Assembly: GCA_964622315.1 (NCBI GenBank)
Contig: CAZUOY010000003.1
Coordinates: 5,811-69,810 of the forward strand
Direction of reading: 5' to 3'
DNA length: 64,000 nt
Source of the DNA: JAYFNU01 sp964622315
Lineage (GTDB): Bacteria > Bacillota > Clostridia > Oscillospirales > Ruminococcaceae
Below are positions 19,072-27,976 of the stretch, piece by piece (the stretch's first letter is position 1; the number at the start of each line of letters is the position of its first letter). Below the pieces are notes generated by a model. It was not told the origin of the DNA. It ran no database searches and saw only the letters and a program-made list of their open reading frames with translations. The translations under genes and the position numbers were made by a program.

Positions 19072-20246
19072 TTTTGAAGCTCCGTAAGAAATTCGCCTAT
19101 CCTCTTTATCGCCTCGGCAAGGTGCGCGACGGAGTAGGAGTAGGAAACGCGGATAAAGCCCTCGCCGCAGTCACCGAAGGCGTCGCCCGGCACGACCGCT
19201 ATATGCTTTGAATAGAGTAGCTTTTCACAGAATTCAAGCGAGGTCAATCCCGTTATTTTTATCGACGGAAAGACGTAGAAAGCGCCTTCTGGCTCAAAGC
19301 AGGTAAGCCCGAGCTTATTAAAGGAATCGACAACGAAGCGGCGGCGCATGGCGTATTCGCTTACCATTGCCTCAACCGAGTCATCACATTCCGCGAGAGC
19401 GGTTATAGCCGCGTATTGGCTTGTTGTCGGTGCGCACATAATCGCGAATTGGTGAAGCTTTAGCATCTGCTTTATTATCGGCGCAGGTCCGCACGCATAG
19501 CCTAAACGCCAGCCCGTCATGGCGTATGCCTTAGAAAAGCCCTGCACCACTATAGTTCTGTCCCACATATCCTGAGAAAGCGAGGCGATAGATACATGCT
19601 TCGCTTCTCCGTAGGTAAGCTCCGCGTAGATTTCATCGGAAAGTACCATTATATTTGTGCCCTCAAGCACCTTCGCTATCTCCTCCAGGTGCCGCCGTCT
19701 CATAACAGCGCCCGTGGGGTTATTAGGGAAGGGGAAGATAAGAAGCTTTGTTTTATCTGTTATGGCAGACTTAAGCTCGTCCGCTGTAAGACGGAAGGAG
19801 TTTTCCGCCTTCGTTTCAACAATAACCACCTTAGCGTCGCACATGCGCGCAATAGGCTCGTACGCCACAAAGCTTGGCATAGGTATAATAACCTCGTCGC
19901 CCGGCTCAATAAGCGAGCGCATACATAGGTCAATCGCCTCGGAGCCTCCGACGGTTACGGTCACTTCGCTCTTTGAATCATATGTAAGGTCGAAGCGCCT
20001 TTGCATATATTTTGAAATTTCCTCGCGAAGCTCGTTCATACCCGCGTTTGCGGTGTACCACGTTTTCCCGCGCTCCAGTGAGGTAATGCCCGCATCGCGT
20101 ATCTTCCACGGCGTTACAAAGTCGGGCTCGCCGACTCCGAGCGAGATGCACTCGGGCATATCAGCGGCAAGGCTAAAAAAGCGGCGTATCCCAGAAGGCT
20201 TAAGCCTTTGAACCTTGTCGTTAAGAAGCTTTTCGTAATTAATCAC
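19068..20246 (-). CDS. class I/II pyridoxal-phosphate aminotransferase
   Basis: 392 residues, fold type I aminotransferase of the aspartate/aromatic (PatA/AspC-like) group. The PLP lysine is in QGFSKAYAMTGWRLGY, the substrate-binding pocket contains FPNNPTGA, and FIRVSYS supplies the conserved C-terminal Arg. The true substrate cannot be read from the sequence; aspartate, aromatic or N-acetyl-diaminopimelate are all possible. It overlaps the upstream Lrp/AsnC regulator by 4 nt, a frequent pairing that suggests amino acid-responsive control. Confidence 0.92.
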   Translation of the reverse strand: MINYEKLLNDKVQRLKPSGIRRFFSLAADMPECISLGVGEPDFVTPWKIRDAGITSLERGKTWYTANAGMNELREEISKYMQRRFDLTYDSKSEVTVTVGGSEAIDLCMRSLIEPGDEVIIPMPSFVAYEPIARMCDAKVVIVETKAENSFRLTADELKSAITDKTKLLIFPFPNNPTGAVMRRRHLEEIAKVLEGTNIMVLSDEIYAELTYGEAKHVSIASLSQDMWDRTIVVQGFSKAYAMTGWRLGYACGPAPIIKQMLKLHQFAIMCAPTTSQYAAITALAECDDSVEAMVSEYAMRRRFVVDSFNKLGLTCFEPEGAFYVFPSIKITGLTSLEFCEKLLYSKHIAVVPGDAFGDCGEGFIRVSYSYSVAHLAEAIKRIGEFLTELQK

Positions 20247-20722
20247 AGCGAGGTGAGACCCCTTTCGTCACCCTGCTCGCCTACAAGTGTAACGCCGTGT
20301 TCCTTGTAAACGCGAAGGATAAAGTGTGTGGCGGTGGAAAGCACGCTGTCCATAGGCGAAAGCTTTTTGGACACAAACATAGCTATATCTCGGAAGGAGT
20401 TTCCCCGCACCGTGAGCGAAAGGTCGTAGCCGCCGGACATAAGATAGACATTGTCAACCTCGGGGTATTTGGAGATAATTGAGGCAAATTCGTCAAAGCC
20501 GAAGTCGCGTTTCGGGCTTATGTTAACCTCGATAATGCTCTGGACAAGCTCGCTGCCCGCCTTCTCCCAGTTGACTATCGCCTGATAGCCCGCAATGATG
20601 CCGTTTGACTGATATTCGTCCATCTTCGCGGCGACGGCGTCCTCGGTCATACCCGTGAGACTTGCGAGCTGTTCGAGCGAAAGACGTCCGTTTTCGGCTA
20701 AAAGTTTAAGCAGCGTATCCAT
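20243..20722 (-). CDS. Lrp/AsnC family transcriptional regulator
   Basis: 159 residues. An N-terminal winged helix-turn-helix (about 1-60) is followed by an AsnC-type ligand-binding RAM domain (about 65-145) with VDNVYLMSGGYDLSL. It is the first gene of the minus-strand operon with the aminotransferase, DUF362 and ispE genes, and probably controls that operon in response to an amino acid. A strong RBS (AAGGGGG) precedes the ATG. The 130-nt gap to the divergent DUF378 gene is AT-rich and should contain back-to-back promoters. Confidence 0.93.
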   Translation of the reverse strand: MDTLLKLLAENGRLSLEQLASLTGMTEDAVAAKMDEYQSNGIIAGYQAIVNWEKAGSELVQSIIEVNISPKRDFGFDEFASIISKYPEVDNVYLMSGGYDLSLTVRGNSFRDIAMFVSKKLSPMDSVLSTATHFILRVYKEHGVTLVGEQGDERGLTSL

Positions 20723-20852
20723 AAATACATCCCCCTTAAAATATGTTCTAACTATTATATAGTAATTTTAAAGTAAAGTAAACCGCGCGTTATGAATATA
20801 CGACGTTTTTTGGGCAAGAATAGCTATATCAAATCGTTTGGAGATGAGGAAA

Positions 20853-21059
20853 ATGATATTAAGAAACATTGCAATAACCCTTTTAATAATCGGCGGGCTT
20901 AACTGGGGCTTAGTAGGCGCACTGGACTTCAACCTTGTTGGCTGGATATGCGGCGGGAGCATGAGCATTCTTTCGCGCATTATCTATATCCTTGTTGGAC
21001 TTTCGGCGATAATTGCCATATTTACGGCATACAGCTGTGAAAAAGAAAAGAACCGTTAG
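20853..21059 (+). CDS. DUF378 family small membrane protein
   Basis: 68 residues from the ATG at 20,853, chosen because GGAG lies 9 nt upstream; earlier TTG/ATG starts at 20,838 and 20,844 are possible. It contains two hydrophobic segments and the DUF378 hallmark GGLNWGLVGALDFNLV. The function of the family is unknown. It is divergent from the Lrp gene and overlaps the next small gene. Confidence 0.88.
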   Translation: MILRNIAITLLIIGGLNWGLVGALDFNLVGWICGGSMSILSRIIYILVGLSAIIAIFTAYSCEKEKNR

Positions 21060-21237
21060 CAAACGCCTTAAGCGCACGACGCGACGGATTTTTGCAGAGG
21101 CTCTTACGCTCAAAAGAAAAAGCCTAAAACTCCTCTTGTGGATATGCGCGCTTTTTGTCGGTGTAATAAATGCCATGACCGTTAAAAAGGCGTTCAAATA
21201 TCTTCGCAAGAAGGGCTTCAACCCGAAAGTATCGTAG
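21037..21237 (+). CDS. small basic single-TM protein
   Basis: 66 residues from a GTG at 21,037 that overlaps the end of the DUF378 gene in another frame. It has a Lys/Arg-rich N-terminus (about 1-30), one hydrophobic helix (about 33-48) and a basic tail. I recognise no family. Overlap with DUF378 suggests translational coupling, and a terminator follows 20 nt downstream. A TTG at 21,013 would extend it by 8 residues. It could be a chance ORF, but spacing and terminator placement favour a gene. Confidence 0.55.
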   Translation: MKKKRTVSKRLKRTTRRIFAEALTLKRKSLKLLLWICALFVGVINAMTVKKAFKYLRKKGFNPKVS

Positions 21238-21257
21238 CAAAATATTGAATAGATGAA

Positions 21258-21282
21258 ACCCCGCCGAAATACTCGGCGGGGT
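21258..21282. terminator. intrinsic terminator downstream of LRR gene 1
   Basis: A perfect 10-bp stem, ACCCCGCCGA / TCGGCGGGGT, with the loop AATAC. It sits between the small plus-strand gene and the convergent LRR gene. A nearly identical hairpin ends the second LRR gene at 22,674. Confidence 0.85.
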
Positions 21283-21294
21283 CGTTTTCGCTTA

Positions 21295-22578
21295 TTAATC
21301 GAAATCGGAGCGTATATCGCAGTTTGGAAGCTTTGCTTGAAGCGAAGCTACGCCGTCAGCGCTTACGCTTGTATCCTGCACGTACAAATCAGCGAGAATA
21401 GAGAGCCCCGACAGGCTGGAAATATCGCTGACTGGGTTATTATCCAAACACAGATAGTCAAGGCTAACAAGCCCCGCGAGCGGTGAAACGTCGCTTACGT
21501 TGTTATAATCCAAGCTAAGGTAGGTCGCGCTTGTCATACCGCTAAGCGCCGAGACATCGTTTACGGCATTGTTGTCGAGGTTAAGGTTCTCCACCTTTGT
21601 CATTTTCGCGAGCGGCGAAATGTCAACAATCTGGTTATCGTTGAGGTCGAGCCAGGTTATCTCGGTCATGCCAGCAAGCGGTGTAAGGTCACTGACAGAG
21701 GTGTAAGCAATACCGAGGTGCCTCATACCGGTCATACCGGCGAGCGGCGTAAGGTCTTTTATTTCCTTTCCGGAAATGGAGAGATAGGTTAGCTTTGTAA
21801 GTCCTGTTATGGATGTTAAATCGGTAATGTTGTTTGTACTTAACCAAAGCTCCTCAAGACCGGTTAAGCCGGATATCGGTGAGAGGTCGGATATTTCGTT
21901 TGCGAACACGGAAAGCTTTTTGAGATTAGAGAGCTTCGAAACTGGCGAAAGGTCGCTTATGTTGTTTTCGTACAAAGTAAGCTCTTTTAGGCTTGTAAGC
22001 CCCGCAAGCGGCGTTAAGTCGCTTATCTCATTTTCGTTAAGCTCAAGATATTCAAGCTTAGTCATTCCTGAAAGAACGCTGAGGTCGCTTATGCTGTTTC
22101 TTGAAAGCTTAAGTGTCGTTAAGTTTTTGAGATTGGCGAGTGGCGTTAAGTCGCTTATCTTCGGAGTGTCTGGCGCTGTTGTGTAAAGCTCTAAGCTTGT
22201 AAGGTTTGTAAGCTCGGAAAAGGGAGTAATATCGGTTATTCCGCCAAAGCCTCTAAAGAATGTTAGGTTTTTGAAATACTTTAAATCCGCCGCTGACATC
22301 ATATAGCTTTCTTCAAAGTTGAAGTTTATAAAGTCGCTGTTTTCGTTTGCTAACTCGATACTGCAAGAGTTGGAATAAACATATAGCTTAGCGATATCGT
22401 CAAGGTCGCTTTCCTTAATCGCGCCCTTGGGTCGTTTGAGATATTCGCGCACTATCATTTCAAGCGTCGCGTCCTCAAAAACCAAGCCTCCCGTTTCCTC
22501 GGCGGCCGAGCCGCCGCAAGCGAAAAGGGAAAGGGAAAGCACAAGAACAAGTAAAACCGCAATTACTTTTTTCATCAT
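21295..22578 (-). CDS. leucine-rich repeat lipoprotein 1
   Basis: 427 residues. The signal peptide ends in the lipobox LFAC (Cys about 21), so it is predicted to be lipid-anchored outside the membrane. After a short domain (REYLKRPKGAIKESDLDDI) come about 13 internalin-type 22-residue repeats of the form ISDLTPLAGLTxLxxLxLxxN from about residue 105 to 400. Such solenoids bind proteins or glycans at the cell surface; the ligand is unknown. The neighbouring minus-strand gene is a clear paralogue with the same order of parts. RBS GGAGG precedes tandem ATG codons. Confidence 0.9.
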   Translation of the reverse strand: MMKKVIAVLLVLVLSLSLFACGGSAAEETGGLVFEDATLEMIVREYLKRPKGAIKESDLDDIAKLYVYSNSCSIELANENSDFINFNFEESYMMSAADLKYFKNLTFFRGFGGITDITPFSELTNLTSLELYTTAPDTPKISDLTPLANLKNLTTLKLSRNSISDLSVLSGMTKLEYLELNENEISDLTPLAGLTSLKELTLYENNISDLSPVSKLSNLKKLSVFANEISDLSPISGLTGLEELWLSTNNITDLTSITGLTKLTYLSISGKEIKDLTPLAGMTGMRHLGIAYTSVSDLTPLAGMTEITWLDLNDNQIVDISPLAKMTKVENLNLDNNAVNDVSALSGMTSATYLSLDYNNVSDVSPLAGLVSLDYLCLDNNPVSDISSLSGLSILADLYVQDTSVSADGVASLQAKLPNCDIRSDFD

Positions 22579-22673
22579 TTTTCCTCCGTTAGTTTGAACT
22601 TATAGTTTTGCAACAAAGTTTATAATAGCTTTTCGTGTAAATAATGGCAAGCGTTAATTATTGTAAAAAACAA

Positions 22674-22696
22674 CCCCGCTGAAATACTCGGCGGGG
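22674..22696 (-). terminator. intrinsic terminator downstream of LRR gene 2
   Basis: Stem CCCCGCTGA / TCGGCGGGG (one G-U) with the loop AATAC. Loop and stem are the same as in the terminator at 21,258 except for one base, which suggests duplication of gene plus terminator. Confidence 0.85.
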
Positions 22697-22716
22697 CTTT
22701 ATAGCTGTATTTACTC

Positions 22717-23784
22717 TTATAGATAGATGCTGCAGTTTGGAAGCGCATTTATTACTGCAGCGATTGATTCATCCGTAACACTGCTGTTAATCACCCAAAT
22801 GTCGGTTAGGCCTTGAATTTTTGCGAGCGGCGAAATGTCAGTTATTGAGCAGTTCCAAATATTAATTTCAGCAAGGCTTTTAAGTCCCGAAAGGGGAGAT
22901 ATGTCGGTTAGGTTTTTACCGGTAAGTCCTAAAACACGCAGCTTAGTGAGTGGCGCAAGCGGTGAAAGGTCTGTAAGATTATCTCCGCCGACATATAAAT
23001 AATCGAGTTCTGCAAGCGTTTTTACAAACGAAAGGTCGCTTAACGGGTTATCGTTAATGCTAAGCATGGTTAACGCGGTAAGCGAGGCGAGCGGCGACGC
23101 GTCGCTGATATTGTTGAAGCTTAGATTTAGCGTTGAAAGCTTAACGAGCGAAGAAAGCGGCGACGCGTCGCTTATTTTATTCTCGTGAAGTCTAAGCGTA
23201 ACAAGCTCCGTGAGTCCAGAAAGCGGAGAGACATCAACTATACTGTTAAAATGCAAATCAAGGCAGGTAAGCTTAGTCAAATTAGAAAGCGCTGTAATAT
23301 CGCTTACAGAGTTAGAGCTGAGACTCAAATCGGTAAGCTCTGTCATGTCTTTGAGCGGCGAAAGGTCGCTCACTGCGCTGTTGTTGCGGCAGGTGAGAAG
23401 GGTAAGCTTCCTAAAATGCCTAAAGTCCGCAAGGCTTTTTACGGGTCCGTTCCTTTCGCCACTGTCACATATAGAAAAGTAAAGGTCTTCGACAGCTCGA
23501 TTATAGGTGTCGTAGGTAGCGTCCGAGCGAAAGAAGCGGTAAAGTCCGCCCACTACAGCTATGCCCGTAATACCGTCCAACTCGCTTTCGGCAATTTCAC
23601 CCTCAGGTTTGCCTAAGTATTCCCGCACAAAACCCTCGATTGTCGGGTCCTCCCATTCAATTATCGGGTCTTTCTGTTCAATCGTTTGTGCCCCTTGCTC
23701 AAGCGTTCCGCTAAGGTTTTTTGTGCAGGCGCAAAGAGAAAGAATGAGCGAGATTATAACTAAAACCGCAAATAGCCTTTTCAT
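22717..23784 (-). CDS. leucine-rich repeat lipoprotein 2
   Basis: 355 residues from the ATG at 23,784, chosen because GGAGGGC lies just upstream and a signal peptide with lipobox (LSLCAC) follows directly; the longer upstream frame to 23,871 adds an unlikely extension. After the linker comes the domain VREYLGKPEGEIAESELDGI, shared with LRR protein 1, and about nine 22-residue LRRs (VSDLSPLKDMTELTDLSL type). It is predicted to be surface anchored, ligand unknown. It is probably a tandem duplicate of the 21,295-22,578 gene. Confidence 0.9.
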   Translation of the reverse strand: MKRLFAVLVIISLILSLCACTKNLSGTLEQGAQTIEQKDPIIEWEDPTIEGFVREYLGKPEGEIAESELDGITGIAVVGGLYRFFRSDATYDTYNRAVEDLYFSICDSGERNGPVKSLADFRHFRKLTLLTCRNNSAVSDLSPLKDMTELTDLSLSSNSVSDITALSNLTKLTCLDLHFNSIVDVSPLSGLTELVTLRLHENKISDASPLSSLVKLSTLNLSFNNISDASPLASLTALTMLSINDNPLSDLSFVKTLAELDYLYVGGDNLTDLSPLAPLTKLRVLGLTGKNLTDISPLSGLKSLAEINIWNCSITDISPLAKIQGLTDIWVINSSVTDESIAAVINALPNCSIYL

Positions 23785-23867
23785 AAGCCCTCCAAAGTAT
23801 TGTTTTTCATATTTTACCGCTGTTTGTAAAATAAGGCAAGAGAATAACAAAAACTCTGCATAAAAAA

Positions 23868-23892
23868 GCAAGCGCCGCAGAGCGGCGCTTGC
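23868..23892 (-). terminator. intrinsic terminator after ackA
   Basis: Perfect 11-bp stem GCAAGCGCCGC / GCGGCGCTTGC with an AGA loop. On the minus strand it is followed by six T, immediately after the ackA stop. Confidence 0.9.
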
Positions 23893-23909
23893 TCGTTAGT
23901 TAAGTTCAA

Positions 23910-25109
23910 TTATTTCGCTATGACCTCAAGGGTGTCTCTCGCTATCATAATTTCTTCGTTGGTGGGAAGTACCATTGCCTCAACGCGGCTGTCCTTCGTT
24001 GAGAAGAATCTTTCCTCGCGGGAGGCTTCTTTATTAAGCTCACTGTCTATTTTAAGACCTAAGAACTCCATCTCCTTGCAGACGCGCTCGCGCACGCCGC
24101 CGTCGTTTTCGCCTATGCCACCCGTAAAGATTATCGTGTCAACGCCGCCCATCTCAGCCGCGTAGCCGCCGATGTAACGCTTGATTTGATGAATGAGGAT
24201 ATCAATTGTAAGCTTTGCGCGCTCGTTGCCCTCGCGCGCCGCGGTCTGTACGTCGCGGCAGTCGCTGGAAACTCCGCTAACGCCGAGAAAGCCCGATTTC
24301 TTATTAAGCATATTGCTCATCTCGTCGGGGGAAAGACCCTCTTTATTAGCGATATAGGTCGCGACCGAGGGGTCGATTCCGCCGCTTCTCGTGCCCATGA
24401 TAAAGCCGTCGAGCGGGGTAAGACCCATAGAGGTATCGAAGCATTTTCCGTCCTTTACGGCTGAAATTGAGCTACCGTTGCCGAGGTGGCAGGTAACTAT
24501 TTTTGTGCCCTCGGGGTTTTTGCCCGTAATCTCAAAATAGCGCTTTGTTACATAGCGGTGGCTTGTTCCGTGGAAGCCATAGCGGCGAACGGAGTATTTT
24601 TTGTAGTACTCGTAAGGTATCGGAAAGATGAAGGATTTCGCAGGCATCGTCTGGTGAAAGGAGGTATCGAAAACCGCCACCATGGGGGTGTTCTCGCCAA
24701 AGACCTCTTTGCAAGCGCGCATAGCAATTGCCTGCGGCGGATTGTGAAGGGGTCCGAGCTCCTTAAGCGACATTACCGTGTCGATAACCTCGTCGGTGAC
24801 AAGGGTCGCTTCCTTATATATCTCACTGCCGTGGAGCACGCGGTGTCCTACGGCGGAAATTTCGTTAACTGAGTTTATAACATTTCCTTCGCCCGAGGTC
24901 AGCATCTCGACTACCGCCATAAACGCTTCCTTGTGTGTCGGAAAATCGCGTTCCTGTTCAAGCTTCGCGCCGTCGGTGACCTTATGGGTGATGAAGCCTC
25001 CAATGCCTATTCTTTCGCAGTTGCCCTTTGCGAGACATTCCTCGTTATCCATGTCGATAAGCTGATACTTAAGACTGGAGCTGCCCGCGTTGATGACCAA
25101 AACCTTCAT
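23910..25109 (-). CDS. ackA: acetate kinase
   Basis: 399 residues, standard AckA length. Motifs: VLVINAGSSSLKYQL (N-terminal phosphate loop), YGFHGTSHRYV, CHLGNGSSISAV, LDGFIMGTRSGGIDP and the C-terminal FTGGIGEND. It interconverts acetyl phosphate plus ADP with acetate plus ATP, giving ATP in mixed-acid fermentation. No pta lies beside it. It is divergent from tmcAL across a 105-nt AT-rich gap, which must hold both promoters, and ends at a strong terminator. Confidence 0.98.
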   Translation of the reverse strand: MKVLVINAGSSSLKYQLIDMDNEECLAKGNCERIGIGGFITHKVTDGAKLEQERDFPTHKEAFMAVVEMLTSGEGNVINSVNEISAVGHRVLHGSEIYKEATLVTDEVIDTVMSLKELGPLHNPPQAIAMRACKEVFGENTPMVAVFDTSFHQTMPAKSFIFPIPYEYYKKYSVRRYGFHGTSHRYVTKRYFEITGKNPEGTKIVTCHLGNGSSISAVKDGKCFDTSMGLTPLDGFIMGTRSGGIDPSVATYIANKEGLSPDEMSNMLNKKSGFLGVSGVSSDCRDVQTAAREGNERAKLTIDILIHQIKRYIGGYAAEMGGVDTIIFTGGIGENDGGVRERVCKEMEFLGLKIDSELNKEASREERFFSTKDSRVEAMVLPTNEEIMIARDTLEVIAK

Positions 25110-25214
25110 TACTAATTCTGTCCTTTCAATTATATGGTATCTTTACATTATTCGATTTTAACTGTATTATTATATCAGCAAAAAAACCTCATTTCAAGGC
25201 GGTAGGATACAATT

Positions 25215-26414
25215 ATGAAGGTCTGCGGTATTGTAGCAGAGTACAACCCGTTCCATAACGGACACAGGTATCATATAGAGCAAACTCGTCGGGCGGGCGC
25301 TACGCATATCGTAGCGGTGATGTCCGGCAATTTTGTCCAGCGTGCCGAGCCCGCCATAATTACGAAATTTGAGCGTGCGCGTCTTGCCATACTCGGCGGC
25401 GCCGACCTTGTAATAGAGTTGCCCGTACAGTACGCAATAAGCTCGTCCGAGCGCTTTGCGAAGGGCGCTGTGGCGTTGCTTGAAGCTCTGGGCTGTGTGG
25501 ATTCGATATCCTTCGGCTCCGAAGCGGGCGATATTCCTTCGCTCAGCGCCGCCGCGGACGCCGTCTGCGACAAGGACGTAATTGCCCTTACGAGGCAGTT
25601 TTATGAAACAGGCCTTAGCTATCCCGCCGCGCGTGAAACGGTTGTAGAAAAGCTATACGGTAAAGAAATAAGCGAGATATTGAGAACTTCAAACAACATT
25701 CTCGGTGTGGAGTATATTAAGGCGCTCAGGGAGCGAAAGAGCAAGATTGAGCCGATAACCTTTCGGCGTGAGGGAGCGCCGCACGACAGCGATAAGGCAG
25801 AAGGCGCGTTCGCGTCCGCGCGTATGCTTCGCGACGAAATTATCCACGGCGAGGATATAATCAATTACGTTCCGTTTGAAACAAAGCTTGCGCTCGAAAA
25901 GGCGTGCAGCGAGGGTAAGCAGAGCGGTGGGCTTGCGGCGCTGACGCAAGCGATTCTCTTTAGCTTAAGAACGCTCAGCCGCGATGAGCTTTCCCTTCTG
26001 CCCGACTGCGGCGATGGACTCGGTAACCGAATATATAACGCCGCGGCGGAAACGGGAGACCTTGAGGAGATATTTAATATCGCAAAGACAAAGCGATACA
26101 CAATGTCTCGGGTCAAAAGGGCGGCGCTTTATGCGTTGCTCGGTATAGATGCGAGCTATTTCTTTGAGCCGCCGTATATTCGTATTCTTGCAATAGGCAG
26201 AAACGCACAGGAGCTTTTGAACCGTGCGGGTAAGACGAGAACGCTGCCAATGTCGGGAAGTCTCAAGGAGCTTTCCAAGACGGGCGAAAACGCCTTGAAA
26301 ACCGCAAAGCTTGAGGCGCACGCGACGGACATTTTCAACCTTTCACTTTTAAAGCCCGCGAGCCGCGGCAGAGATTACACGGTTCCCGTGTTTAAGGAGG
26401 ACGAAACGCCTTGA
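25215..26414 (+). CDS. tmcAL: tRNA(Met) cytidine acetate ligase (YlbM family)
   Basis: 399 residues. The N-terminal nucleotidyltransferase fold has the adenylation motif EYNPFHNGH and VAVMSGNFVQRAEPAIITKF. TmcAL activates acetate with ATP to form N4-acetylcytidine at the wobble position of elongator tRNA-Met. The divergent gene is acetate kinase, so the two acetate-using enzymes share one intergenic region. The stop overlaps the start of tsaE by 4 nt, placing it at the head of a tRNA-modification operon (tmcAL-tsaE-tsaB). Confidence 0.93.
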   Translation: MKVCGIVAEYNPFHNGHRYHIEQTRRAGATHIVAVMSGNFVQRAEPAIITKFERARLAILGGADLVIELPVQYAISSSERFAKGAVALLEALGCVDSISFGSEAGDIPSLSAAADAVCDKDVIALTRQFYETGLSYPAARETVVEKLYGKEISEILRTSNNILGVEYIKALRERKSKIEPITFRREGAPHDSDKAEGAFASARMLRDEIIHGEDIINYVPFETKLALEKACSEGKQSGGLAALTQAILFSLRTLSRDELSLLPDCGDGLGNRIYNAAAETGDLEEIFNIAKTKRYTMSRVKRAALYALLGIDASYFFEPPYIRILAIGRNAQELLNRAGKTRTLPMSGSLKELSKTGENALKTAKLEAHATDIFNLSLLKPASRGRDYTVPVFKEDETP

Positions 26415-26845
26415 ACAAACATAGCTTTATAACCCGTTCTCAGCGGGAAACAGAAGCGCTGGGTGCGCGTCTTGCGAAAACGCTGAAGGCGGGCGACGTT
26501 GTGGCGTTTTACGGCGAACTCGGTGTCGGGAAAACCGCCTTTACACGCGGTGCGCTTACCGAAATGGGCTTTGACGGACATATAACGAGCCCAACCTTTA
26601 CGATAGTAAACGAATACAGAAACGAAAGAATTATCGCCGCCCATTTTGATATGTACCGAATAGAAACCGAGGATGACCTTTATTCCACGGGCTTTTACGA
26701 TTACCTTGACGGTAAAAAGGTGCTTTTTATTGAATGGACGGAGAATATAGCTTCCGCGCTCGATTTTCCGCATATAACGGTTACAATAACGGCAAGAGGG
26801 GAAACGGAGCGCGAGATTATTATTGAGGGGGCGAACGGACTATGA
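26411..26845 (+). CDS. tsaE: tRNA threonylcarbamoyladenosine biosynthesis ATPase TsaE
   Basis: 144 residues, P-loop protein with ELGVGKTAFTRG (Walker A, about residue 38), SPTFTIVNEY and HFDMYRI. It is the ATPase of the TsaB-TsaD-TsaE complex that makes the universal t6A37 modification on ANN-decoding tRNAs. It overlaps tmcAL and tsaB by 4 nt each, implying tight co-translation. Confidence 0.97.
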   Translation: MNKHSFITRSQRETEALGARLAKTLKAGDVVAFYGELGVGKTAFTRGALTEMGFDGHITSPTFTIVNEYRNERIIAAHFDMYRIETEDDLYSTGFYDYLDGKKVLFIEWTENIASALDFPHITVTITARGETEREIIIEGANGL

Positions 26846-27531
26846 CGGTTTTCGCGGTTGACGCGTCCTCCGTTTCGGCAAGTGCGACTGTGATAGCCGA
26901 CGGCGAGCTTCGCGCCGAAAGCTTCGCGAACGTGGGGCTTACCCATTCTGAAACACTGCTTCCTATCTGCGACGAGGCATTTAAAAGAGCGGGCGTTACC
27001 CCCGCAGACATTGATTATTTCGCCGTAACCTCGGGACCCGGTTCCTTTACGGGGCTTCGTATAGGTATGGGTGTTGTTAAGGGCTTCGCGTTCGCCGTGA
27101 ATAAGCCCTGTGTCGCCGTGCCGACCTTTGAGGCGCTTGCGTACGGTATGCTCGGCGCTGAGCGCACCGTAGTGACGGTGAGCGACGCGCGAAGAAGTCG
27201 CGTTTACTGTGCTTCGTTTTCCTGTGAAAAAGAGGTGCACCGAATAAACGAGGACGCAATTTTGACGCTCGATGAGCTCGGCGAGAGCCTCTCAGGCAAA
27301 AAGGTTGTTTTTGTTGGCGACGCGGCGGAAATATGCTATAATTATTTAGCGAAAAAGCTGGACTGCGCACACCTTTGCGTTTCGCAAAGACTTCTTCGCG
27401 CTTCAAGTGTTGCCGCGGCGGCGCTTGTCCATATAGACGCAGGCGACACGGTATCGGCTAACGAGCTTAAGCCAAGCTATGTACAGCTCTCCTCAGCCGA
27501 GATAAATCTTCAAAGAAAGCTGGAAAAATAA
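26842..27531 (+). CDS. tsaB: tRNA t6A biosynthesis protein TsaB
   Basis: 229 residues, ASKHA fold. It begins VFAVDASSVSASATV and contains the signature TSGPGSFTGLRIGMG near residue 63. TsaB is the non-catalytic dimer partner of TsaD in t6A synthesis. TsaD itself is not in this window. It overlaps tsaE by 4 nt and rpiB starts 2 nt downstream. Confidence 0.97.
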   Translation: MTVFAVDASSVSASATVIADGELRAESFANVGLTHSETLLPICDEAFKRAGVTPADIDYFAVTSGPGSFTGLRIGMGVVKGFAFAVNKPCVAVPTFEALAYGMLGAERTVVTVSDARRSRVYCASFSCEKEVHRINEDAILTLDELGESLSGKKVVFVGDAAEICYNYLAKKLDCAHLCVSQRLLRASSVAAAALVHIDAGDTVSANELKPSYVQLSSAEINLQRKLEK

Positions 27532-27532
27532 C

Positions 27533-27967
27533 ATGATAGCAGTAGCGAGCGACCATGCGGGCTTCGACCTTAAAAACGAGATAATTAAATTTCTTGAGGA
27601 AAAGAATATAGAGTATACCGATTACGGAACTTATGACAAGCAGTCATGCGATTACCCTGATTTTGCAAAAGCCGCATGCGAAGCGGTTATAGCAAAAAAA
27701 GCGGAGAAGGCGTTACTTTTCTGCGGCACTGGCATGGGTATCTCTATGGCGGCGAACAAGATAAGAGGAATACGCGCCGCGGCTTGCTCAGACACCTTTT
27801 CGGCAAAGTATAGCCGTCTTCATAACGACGCAAACGTCCTTTGTCTCGGCGGACGCGTCGTGGGCGCAGGGCTTGCCGCCGAGATAGTCGATGTGTTTCT
27901 CAACACCTCCTTTGAGGGCGGAAGGCACGCGACTCGCGTAGCGAAGATTATGGCTCTTGAAAAATAG
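27533..27967 (+). CDS. rpiB: ribose-5-phosphate isomerase B
   Basis: 144 residues, RpiB/LacA family: IAVASDHAGFDLK, FCGTGMGISMAANK with the catalytic Cys and Gly-rich anion hole, and ARLHNDANVLCLGGR-like SRLHNDANVLCLGG. It interconverts ribose 5-phosphate and ribulose 5-phosphate in the non-oxidative pentose phosphate pathway. It follows tsaB by 2 nt in the same operon. Confidence 0.96.
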   Translation: MIAVASDHAGFDLKNEIIKFLEEKNIEYTDYGTYDKQSCDYPDFAKAACEAVIAKKAEKALLFCGTGMGISMAANKIRGIRAAACSDTFSAKYSRLHNDANVLCLGGRVVGAGLAAEIVDVFLNTSFEGGRHATRVAKIMALEK

Positions 27968-27976
27968 GAGAGAAAG

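Noticed and set aside
21800..23500. Periodic repeats suggestive of a CRISPR array
   Set aside because: The periodicity is 66 bp, equal to 22-codon LRR units in intact reading frames; no identical repeats with unique spacers. No CRISPR array was seen anywhere in the window.
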